Shown in pieces: positions 6,485 to 12,535 of a DNA stretch of 12,535 nt. The notes below the pieces were generated by a model. It saw only the letters and a program-made list of their open reading frames with translations, ran no database searches and was not told the origin of the DNA. Position 1 is the first letter of the stretch; every line of letters starts with the position of its first letter. The translations under genes were made by a program, and so were the position numbers. Origin of the DNA: an uncultured Campylobacter sp. (GTDB taxonomy: Bacteria; Campylobacterota; Campylobacteria; Campylobacterales; Campylobacteraceae); assembly GCA_900539505.1 (NCBI GenBank), contig UQCL01000058.1:1-12535 (forward strand), written 5' to 3'.

Positions 6485-7633
6485 TCATTTTTCTTTCTTC
6501 GGTGACGAGCTAGCAAGTAATTCCCTAAGCCTGCCTAGCCACGTCATTTTTTCCAGATCGAGAGCTCGCCTCTCTTCTTTGCTTGAAATACAGCTCAAAA
6601 ACTCCTCTTTATCTTCCGCAAAATGCACATAATCAGCCATATCCTTGATCTGCTCCCATTCTACGCTAACAACTTTTAATCCACAAGCAAGATACTCATA
6701 CATTTTTAAAGGATTTATACTATTTACAAGATCGGGATAATCTTTAACATTAAAAGGAATTATACCCACCTGCGAATTATATAAAAACGCGGGGATTTTA
6801 GCGTATGGTATAGAGCCCAAAATATGCACGTTTTTTAGCTTTTTAAGTAAAGATAAGTCTTTTTGCTCCGGACCTATTATAATAAAACTATAATTTGGCA
6901 AATTTTTAGCACAGTAATACACTAAGTCCACATCAAACCAATCATGTATTGCCCCTACGTAAATTACCCTAGGCTCAGGAATATCTTCAAGCTCCTGCGG
7001 CAAAGACCTATCCGCCGCTTTAAAAAAATCAAGATCAATGCCATTTGGCACATATTCCATTTTAGATTTATCTTTTATTTGATCGTATTTTTCTTTTAAA
7101 TTTTTTGCCGTATAAATGACTGCATCTACCTTATTTGCGATATTTATCTCGGCATTAAACTGCGCATCAGAAACCGCACCAAAACCTTTTGCGTAATCAG
7201 CTATCCTTAAAATAGATTTTTTATAAGTTATAGCATCTAGTAAAAAGCCGAACAATGGGCTATCAAACCACAATATATCAACCTCATTAAAACCCCGCTC
7301 CTTTATAAAATTTAATAAATTTGGATACGTAAAATTTTGCCAATTCTTTAAAACGAAATTCGACGATAGAAATAGCTTGTTTTGAGGAGTAAAAAGGGAG
7401 CGCGGAACATAATAAAAAATGCCCCCCGCACTTTCGCCGCCTTTTTTATAAATTCTTTCCCGCTCTTTTAATTCGTTACTATTTGCAAAAATTTTATGTA
7501 TCGGCGAGATAGGATTTGAGATAAAAAGCACCTCATATCCTAGCTTTTCAAACGCCCTGGCATAATGATGGCTACCGACCTGAAACGGCGAAGTATAGTA
7601 ATTCGCAACAGCCATTAAAACTTTTTTAGACAT
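6485..7633 (-). CDS. GT4-type glycosyltransferase, TuaH-like
   Basis: This 382-residue protein is a GT-B fold transferase resembling the TuaH-like group (TuaH works in teichuronic acid synthesis in Bacillus). Supporting segments are the N-terminal ANYYTSPFQVGSHHYA (10-25), DILWFDSPLFGFLLDAI (119-135), YVPNGIDLDFF (194-204), VIYVGAIHDWFDVDLV (223-238), IIIGPEQ, NVHILGSIPY and NPLKMYEYLACGLKVVS (307-323). The classic EX7E pair is replaced by the family-typical NPLKxYEYLxxG. Donor and acceptor are unknown. The ATG at 7633 overlaps the end of the heparinase-like gene by eight bases, so translation is probably coupled. The C-terminus ends in a Ser/Lys-rich tail of about ten residues with no evident role. 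Confidence 0.85.
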   Translation of the reverse strand: MSKKVLMAVANYYTSPFQVGSHHYARAFEKLGYEVLFISNPISPIHKIFANSNELKERERIYKKGGESAGGIFYYVPRSLFTPQNKLFLSSNFVLKNWQNFTYPNLLNFIKERGFNEVDILWFDSPLFGFLLDAITYKKSILRIADYAKGFGAVSDAQFNAEINIANKVDAVIYTAKNLKEKYDQIKDKSKMEYVPNGIDLDFFKAADRSLPQELEDIPEPRVIYVGAIHDWFDVDLVYYCAKNLPNYSFIIIGPEQKDLSLLKKLKNVHILGSIPYAKIPAFLYNSQVGIIPFNVKDYPDLVNSINPLKMYEYLACGLKVVSVEWEQIKDMADYVHFAEDKEEFLSCISSKEERRALDLEKMTWLGRLRELLASSSPKKEK

Positions 7634-9716
7634 TTTTCATCAACTTTCCATATCCATTTGAATATAACTCAAATTTACTATAATAAAATTCCCTATTTGC
7701 CATATCGATAATCTCCAATTTGTCCTCTTTTATCTCAAATTTTCTAATAATTTTTACGCCTTTATATTCTGCTGCGAGACTTATAAAATTTTCTCCGAAA
7801 CCCGCCACTTCGCACCTGCATTCCGCAAACATTCCAAATAATCCGATCGCCCCCTCGCCCCAACTATTTTGTTCCAAATCACCGACGATCGGCACGTTGT
7901 GTGCCCTGACACTTCGAAATTCATTTCTCCTGCCGGGGATCGGCGTATAAAGATAGGTGCCGGGATCCCTCGCTATGTCGCGGCCGTCTATCCACAGCTC
8001 GTAGCTTAGCTTGTCGTTGTGCGTGTGTCCGCCGTGATCATTCTGCCCGAGCGGCGTAGCGCAGATAGAGAGGTAAAATTTGCTGGATTTGAAGATAAAA
8101 ATTCCGCTGTCCGGATAAAATAGATTTTTGATCTCTTGCGAATTTGAAATTTTAAATTCCATGCTTTTTCGGTGCGGCAGTTCGCCAAATTTCACGCCCG
8201 AGGCGACCTGGCTTTTGTATGTTTTATCGCCTACTTGCAGCGTGCGCCCGGCAAGAGATCGAGCAAAACTCCTCTCAAAGCGCATATCGTTTTTAAATAT
8301 CTCATCGTCAAAAATTCCGCCCATGCAGCTAATTAGCGTGGAATGGTTTAAAATATTTTCGTCCCAAAACGGCTCGTCGCCGCCCTCAAAGCCGCTTAAA
8401 TTTAGATATTTTCGCGTGGCTTGTTTGTTACTCAAAAACTCGCCGTTTGGGCTAAATTTAAAAAATCTGCCGCTATCGTTATCGCCGAACTGCGGCACTT
8501 CGCCGTTTGGCTTTGTGATGTCTGCGGTAAATCTGCCGATTTTATACAGCCTATCCACAAACCACTGCGGCAGCGCTATTTGACCGTTTAGAATTCTAAT
8601 TTCCTGCTCCTCGAGCGGCAAGAGCTTCGGCTTTTTACGCCAAAGCTTTGCATCGCAATTTTTTAGCGATGAAATTTTCTCGCTTTTTAGACCCAGCATC
8701 ATAGCCGTAGCATACGCCATTAGCTCGCCGCTTAAGCGGTGATAGCTCGTAGAACTCTCGAAATTTCCGCCGTCTTCGTAAAATTCCTTTTTCATTTCGC
8801 TGATTACTTCTTGCACGGCCAATGCCAGCCACGCGTCTATCTCACCGCCGCCGTTCAAATACGCGCAAGCTTGCAGCAAGCCCGCGATATCGCTTAGATA
8901 GTGATTTGACGTAAGATGCGGCGAATATTCCAGATTATTTACGATATGAAGCGCATGCTCGTAGACGCTATTTGAAAAGGTCTGCTTGAAATTTTGATCC
9001 AAAATTCCACCCTCATCCATCTGGCAAAACATATCGTAAGCCGCCAGCATATTGGCGACCCTGATACCCACGTCCATCGTGCAGGTCCAATTTACGCCCA
9101 TTCTAGGCGGATTATTGCTGATAAAATCTAAAATTTGGTTTTTAAATTCTTTTAAATTTTGTTCCTTTAAACTCGGATCCGCCATCGCAAAAATAGCAAG
9201 CTGCGGCAAGTGCTGGAACCTTGCAAGCTCCCACGGCACCTTTATATCGCTGCCGGGCTTATGGGCTATGCGCTGATCTTTGTACCATTTTTTTTCGCTC
9301 CATCGAAAGCCGCTTTTAAAATCCTTTTGCCAATCGATCGGCTCGTAGCCTTCGGACGCATTCGCGGGCGTCGCGACATTCATATCGTATTTGTAGCTCT
9401 CAAGCCCGAGCGCCGCGCTATCATAGCTATTTTTTACCCATCCGCTACCGAGTAGATCAAATTTATGCTCGATGTACATTTTAGATAGATATCTTACAAC
9501 ATCCGAATCGATATTTGACAGGTCGAGTTCTTTTGTGCTTATATAGCTAGTTTTGATGATCGGAATGTTAAAATTTATGTGAGTATTGCTTAGCACATCG
9601 CACATTTTTTGTAATTTATTCTTTGTGGTATTTAAAATTTTATCAGCTATTTTTATGGCCAACTCATCAAACGGCATTGATCTGGCTTTTTTGAGATAAT
9701 AAGAAATCCTACTCAT
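7626..9716 (-). CDS. Heparinase II/III family protein (putative polysaccharide lyase) within a biosynthesis operon
   Basis: Members of this fold, an alpha-toroid followed by a beta-sandwich, cleave uronic-acid polysaccharides by elimination. The 696 residues show the N-terminal toroid: KVPWELARFQHLPQLA (159-174), MGVNWTCTMDVGIRVANML (206-224), SPHLTSNHYLSD (265-276) with N271/H272, and FESSTSYHRL with Y325/H326. The C-terminal sandwich contains GDNDSGR (411-417), HGGHTHNDKLSYELWIDG (561-578), RDPGTYLY (583-590) and FRSVRAHN (600-607). The Asn, Tyr and His positions expected for catalysis appear to be kept. There is no signal peptide; the N-terminus (YYLKKARSMPFDEL) is the basic amphipathic type seen in relatives encoded in surface-glycan loci. 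It may act on the cluster's own glycan or be a modifying enzyme; substrate is unknown. Overlaps of eight bases at both ends place it firmly in the operon. Confidence 0.88.
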   Translation of the reverse strand: MSRISYYLKKARSMPFDELAIKIADKILNTTKNKLQKMCDVLSNTHINFNIPIIKTSYISTKELDLSNIDSDVVRYLSKMYIEHKFDLLGSGWVKNSYDSAALGLESYKYDMNVATPANASEGYEPIDWQKDFKSGFRWSEKKWYKDQRIAHKPGSDIKVPWELARFQHLPQLAIFAMADPSLKEQNLKEFKNQILDFISNNPPRMGVNWTCTMDVGIRVANMLAAYDMFCQMDEGGILDQNFKQTFSNSVYEHALHIVNNLEYSPHLTSNHYLSDIAGLLQACAYLNGGGEIDAWLALAVQEVISEMKKEFYEDGGNFESSTSYHRLSGELMAYATAMMLGLKSEKISSLKNCDAKLWRKKPKLLPLEEQEIRILNGQIALPQWFVDRLYKIGRFTADITKPNGEVPQFGDNDSGRFFKFSPNGEFLSNKQATRKYLNLSGFEGGDEPFWDENILNHSTLISCMGGIFDDEIFKNDMRFERSFARSLAGRTLQVGDKTYKSQVASGVKFGELPHRKSMEFKISNSQEIKNLFYPDSGIFIFKSSKFYLSICATPLGQNDHGGHTHNDKLSYELWIDGRDIARDPGTYLYTPIPGRRNEFRSVRAHNVPIVGDLEQNSWGEGAIGLFGMFAECRCEVAGFGENFISLAAEYKGVKIIRKFEIKEDKLEIIDMANREFYYSKFELYSNGYGKLMKNV

Positions 9717-10917
9717 TGCTTATGGCCTTTAAAATTTTATCCACATGCTTATCCCACGTGTATTTTTGGATGACCTCATCCCTAGCGCTATTGCCCAGGC
9801 GTCGCCTTAGCTCGCCATCATCCACAAGCTCCTTCATGGCAGTCGCCAGCTCGTCTATATTCCCAGGCTCTACCATATAGGCGGTTTTACCATGCTCTAA
9901 AATTTCGGACATCTGAGCCATATCGCTACATATTACGGCTTTACCCATAGCCATGTACTCAAACAGCTTAGTGGGGCTTCCAAAAAACTCGCTTCCGTCT
10001 GGATTTGGTACGGTGGCATTAATCAAAATATCGCAAGCGTTTAAAAATTTCGCCCCCTCATATTGTGGAATTAGGCCTGTTAATACGACATTTTCTTGCA
10101 AGCCAAATTCCAAAATATACTTTTTTACGGCGGACATTCTAATGCCGTCGCCTATCATAAAAAGCTTTGCTTTATTTTTATACTCAGGATGCCTTTTTAG
10201 CAGCTTACCAAAAGCCAGAGCTATATTTTCAGCTCCATGCCACTGCCCAAACGTCCCTATAAAGCCGATCACGATTTTATTTTCAAGATTATATTTTTGT
10301 TTTACATCATCGCATTTTATCTGCGGATTATATTTACTTTCATCAATACCATTTGGATTTACGATTATTTTGTTTTCATTCACTCCAAATTTTAAAATAA
10401 TATCTTTTAACGCATCGGAAACTACGACTATATAGGCTGCGTTATTTAAATTATATTTTTCTATAGCAGAAACGATAGGGAGTTTGAAAATTTTATAGTA
10501 AATTGTTTTAAAAATCCGCTTTAAAATCGTATCGTTATTTTTCCAATTTTTGATCTTCCATACATCCGATGAATTAAATTCCAAAACAAACGGTATATTT
10601 TTCATTTTTGCTATATACGCTCCGCAAAAACTAAACCCATTATATCTTTGATATATCGCGTCGGGCTTTAAATTTTTACAATATTTAATTATTTTAAAAT
10701 TATAAAAAAGCTCAAGTATATCTTTTGGCGCAAGCGGTATTTTTATAGGCTCAACGATTGTGATTTCTTTATCTACATCGGGCAAAAAATCGTTTGAAAC
10801 AACAAATAGCTCGGCCTTTTTATCCATAGCATTTATGACGCCCGCCGTATGCCCTACCGAGCCGCCCGCTTTTAGCCCAAACCAATAAAGCGTCCTTAGG
10901 TAAAGTATTTTCGTCAT
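9709..10917 (-). CDS. GT4 family glycosyltransferase
   Basis: A 402-residue GT-B transferase. Visible are the acceptor-side glycine motif KAGGSVGHTAGV (16-27), IYQRYNGFSFCGAYIA (88-103), VVVSDALKDII, the linker VNPNGIDESKY (186-196), the domain start IGFIGTFGQWHGAENI (217-232), FMIGDG, VVLTGLIPQYE and the donor-site block FGSPTKLFEYMAMGKAVICSD (312-332). The pattern fits the broad WbuB/CapM-like GT4 group; donor and linkage are unknown. The start overlaps the deacetylase stop as ATGA, with AGG six bases upstream, and its end overlaps the heparinase-like gene by eight bases. The first two thirds of the gene are strikingly AT-rich (one counted 60-base line, 10681-10740, has 14 G/C), unlike manC. 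Confidence 0.87.
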   Translation of the reverse strand: MTKILYLRTLYWFGLKAGGSVGHTAGVINAMDKKAELFVVSNDFLPDVDKEITIVEPIKIPLAPKDILELFYNFKIIKYCKNLKPDAIYQRYNGFSFCGAYIAKMKNIPFVLEFNSSDVWKIKNWKNNDTILKRIFKTIYYKIFKLPIVSAIEKYNLNNAAYIVVVSDALKDIILKFGVNENKIIVNPNGIDESKYNPQIKCDDVKQKYNLENKIVIGFIGTFGQWHGAENIALAFGKLLKRHPEYKNKAKLFMIGDGIRMSAVKKYILEFGLQENVVLTGLIPQYEGAKFLNACDILINATVPNPDGSEFFGSPTKLFEYMAMGKAVICSDMAQMSEILEHGKTAYMVEPGNIDELATAMKELVDDGELRRRLGNSARDEVIQKYTWDKHVDKILKAISNE

Positions 10918-11882
10918 ATATCGCCTATCTGCATAAATTTTAGCCTAAATTTATCCATCGCAGGCTTTAGTATTTCGGCGTTTACGCTAATCTTTGGCAC
11001 ATAGTCCGAGTAGCTTAAAGAGCTTAAATTTAAATCTTTTATCGAAGTAAATTTACACTCTTTATTGCCCGCAATTTTTTCTAAAAGTTTTTTGTACTCG
11101 CCTATTAAACCCTCGTTTATGCTTATATCGACATACTGCCCGCTTTTAAAATTATATTTTAAATTTAAAAAATTAAAACTATGTAAAAAAAGCGTTATTA
11201 CGCAATCTTTGGGCATTAAATCAATCGCTCTTAATATTTCATCCGAGCTAGAGCCGTATCTAAAATCAAATTTTTGAAAAACGCTTTTGGCTTTTAAAAA
11301 ACCGTAGCGTTTTTGCTTTTCGTAAACGCTAACGGGCAACTGCAAAACGCCGCATTTTTTGCTAGTTTTATTTACGTAGTCGTAGTTTATAGCGCAATTT
11401 ATATTTTTATAAAAAAACGAGCTATCCATAAAAATATCGTTTATCCTAAGAGCTCTTAGCGTGTCGTCGTTTGCGCCGTATCCTCCAGCTCTATGAGCTA
11501 TAACGTCCGTGCCTATCCACTCTTTTATCTTTTGCTTGCCGAAATTTACAATCTCTGTCTGCTCGTCTACGCTATACTGCCACATAAATTTTCTATTTTT
11601 ATCATATTTGCCTGACGGATGAGTGTGCAAATTTATGCCGTGTCCGCTCTGGATAATATCACGACATAGTTGCTCAAATTTATGCTCACCATACCTTTCA
11701 CAAGGATACACATCCACAAAATGCTCCACCGCTGCACCGTATTTGCTCGCCAGATCATTTATGAGCTTTACGCCTACTTCTCTGTCTTCGATCTCACCCT
11801 TTATAAAAATTTCAAATGCATCGGGTCTATCCGCATGCAGTTCGCCGACTTCGGTATCGCAGGTTATTAAAATTTGTTTCAT
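10914..11882 (-). CDS. Polysaccharide deacetylase family protein (CE4/NodB-like, WalW-like)
   Basis: It probably removes N- or O-acetyl groups from a sugar of the polymer or its precursor using a bound metal. The 322-residue protein shows the CE4 motif series in a divergent form: motif 1 as TCDTE (7-11; Asp9 as catalytic base, Glu11 where canonical enzymes have Asp), motif 2 as NLHTHPSG with H86 and H88, motif 3 as AHRAGGYGANDDTLRAL (129-145), then MDSSFF, and a late LFLHSF with H234. This arrangement, and the order of segments, resembles the WalW-like branch found in lipopolysaccharide loci. No signal peptide is present, so a cytoplasmic action is likely. Fourteen bases separate it from the upstream FemAB-like gene, and its stop overlaps the next start by four bases. 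Confidence 0.82.
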   Translation of the reverse strand: MKQILITCDTEVGELHADRPDAFEIFIKGEIEDREVGVKLINDLASKYGAAVEHFVDVYPCERYGEHKFEQLCRDIIQSGHGINLHTHPSGKYDKNRKFMWQYSVDEQTEIVNFGKQKIKEWIGTDVIAHRAGGYGANDDTLRALRINDIFMDSSFFYKNINCAINYDYVNKTSKKCGVLQLPVSVYEKQKRYGFLKAKSVFQKFDFRYGSSSDEILRAIDLMPKDCVITLFLHSFNFLNLKYNFKSGQYVDISINEGLIGEYKKLLEKIAGNKECKFTSIKDLNLSSLSYSDYVPKISVNAEILKPAMDKFRLKFMQIGDI

Positions 11883-11895
11883 TTAAATCAACCAA

Positions 11896-12501
11896 TTATA
11901 TTTTATTCTTAAGCCAAAGTATTGCCCGAAATATTGCATTTAGGAATGGTCTATAAACAAGCATCCCACCAAAATAATATCGTAATTCGCCACCAAATCT
12001 ATCTTTAAATCTATTTATACTTATTGACTTCTCATCTTCACCAAAAGAGCAACCGCCAAAATCGTACCGTGCAATACCATTTTTTTTAAAATATCTTATT
12101 GCCTCCCATTGCAACAAATTTGAAGATCCCAAAATACAATTATTTATAGAACCACCATGCCAATATATAGACATATTATCAGAAATTATAAAAATTGCTC
12201 CAGCCTGAATAATGTCATTGTGTTTTGCAAAAAAGACTTTTATTCTATTTGTTTTATTTAGTGCAAAAAAATACTTTAATAAATACTCGACTTTTAAGGA
12301 TGGCTTATTTGATCTGGCGTACGTTTCAATGGTAATCTTCTGAAAATCATATACTCCCTGCTCGCTAGTGTCTTCTAGTATCTGAACATTTTCTTTTTGT
12401 GCTCTTCTTATAACATTACGGTGTTTACTATGTATATTAGAAAATATTACGTCTTCATTTTGAGTTAAATCTAAAACAGATGAGCCGTATCTATATATTT
12501 C
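11896..12501 (-). CDS. FemAB/GNAT-like acyl- or aminoacyl-transferase, 5' end missing at contig end
   Basis: The 201 residues present are the C-terminal part of a GNAT-fold transferase of the FemAB type. Evidence: HSKHRNVIRRAQKENV near the visible start (the N.R.A..... helix of these proteins), FFAKHNDIIQAGAIFIISDNMSIYWHGGSINN (central strand pair), LLQWEAIRYFKKNGIARYDFGG and INRFKDRFGGELRYYFG near the end. Related proteins add amino acids to peptidoglycan precursors from aminoacyl-tRNA, or acyl groups to sugars. The gene is cut on its 5' side: the apparent start and first five residues (MYKRQ) are encoded by sequencing adapter from 12502 on, so coding DNA ends at 12501 and the true start lies off the contig. 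Base composition is AT-rich. Substrate is unknown; a link to the adjacent deacetylase is plausible. Confidence 0.75.
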   Translation of the reverse strand, partial: EIYRYGSSVLDLTQNEDVIFSNIHSKHRNVIRRAQKENVQILEDTSEQGVYDFQKITIETYARSNKPSLKVEYLLKYFFALNKTNRIKVFFAKHNDIIQAGAIFIISDNMSIYWHGGSINNCILGSSNLLQWEAIRYFKKNGIARYDFGGCSFGEDEKSISINRFKDRFGGELRYYFGGMLVYRPFLNAIFRAILWLKNKI

Positions 12502-12535
12502 CTGTCTCTTATACACATCTCCGAGCCCACGAGAC
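12502..12535. other. Untrimmed Nextera/Tn5 sequencing adapter, not genomic DNA
   Basis: CTGTCTCTTATACACATCT (12502-12520) is the 19-base Tn5 mosaic end used in Nextera libraries, and CCGAGCCCACGAGAC (12521-12535) is the attached read-2 adapter. The match is exact and runs to the last base. It is contamination at the contig end, not a transposon in the organism. Confidence 0.98.

Noticed and set aside
8128..8583. Plus-strand 151-codon open frame opposite the heparinase-like gene
   Set aside because: It is antisense to conserved motifs of the heparinase family, shows no domain features, and has the low-complexity look of an antisense shadow.
9953..10435. Plus-strand 160-codon open frame opposite the GT4 gene at 9709-10917
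   Set aside because: It is antisense to the conserved donor-binding block of the glycosyltransferase and has no recognisable family features.
12502..12520. Tn5 mosaic end as evidence of a transposon
   Set aside because: It is followed exactly by Nextera read-2 adapter and stops at the contig end; there is no transposase or second end.

Overview
The window looks like a piece of an oral-type Campylobacter or a close Campylobacterota relative. Codon use is rich in AAA, TTT and AAATTT, base composition is moderately AT-rich but patchy, and polysaccharide genes are packed with overlaps. Genus is inferred from composition and protein style; no rRNA or marker gene is present. The right end is not genomic: bases 12502-12535 are Nextera (Tn5) sequencing adapter, so this is the end of a short-read contig whose adapter was not trimmed.

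Left part (1-1549): a decayed zone, all on the minus strand. From right to left it holds about 450 bases with no recognisable gene, then the broken tail of an RTX/hemolysin-type calcium-binding protein (about 572-1060, at least one clear frameshift), a short dispersed-repeat-like element (514-550), and a small membrane protein that starts at a TTG with a good ribosome binding site (199-483). The reading of that membrane protein appears to continue in another frame to the left edge.

Right part (1550-12501): one dense minus-strand polysaccharide cluster, transcribed from beyond the right edge towards 1550. In transcription order it encodes a FemAB/GNAT-like acyl- or aminoacyl-transferase (5' end lost), a WalW-like polysaccharide deacetylase, a GT4 glycosyltransferase, a heparinase II/III family protein, a TuaH-like GT4 transferase, a GT4 transferase, a WbaZ-like GT4 transferase (probable mannosyltransferase), ManC (GDP-mannose synthesis) and a WbaP-type polyprenyl-phosphate sugar-1-phosphate transferase. 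Six of the eight gene junctions are overlapped (4 or 8 bases) or one base apart, which indicates a single operon with coupled translation.

Working model: the WbaP-type enzyme loads the first sugar phosphate on undecaprenyl phosphate at the inner membrane. The four GT4 enzymes extend the repeat unit, at least one probably using GDP-mannose from ManC. The deacetylase, the heparinase-like protein and the FemAB-like transferase trim or decorate the polymer or its precursor. No flippase, polymerase, ABC exporter or chain-length regulator lies in the window, so whether the product is O-antigen, capsule or exopolysaccharide cannot be decided here.
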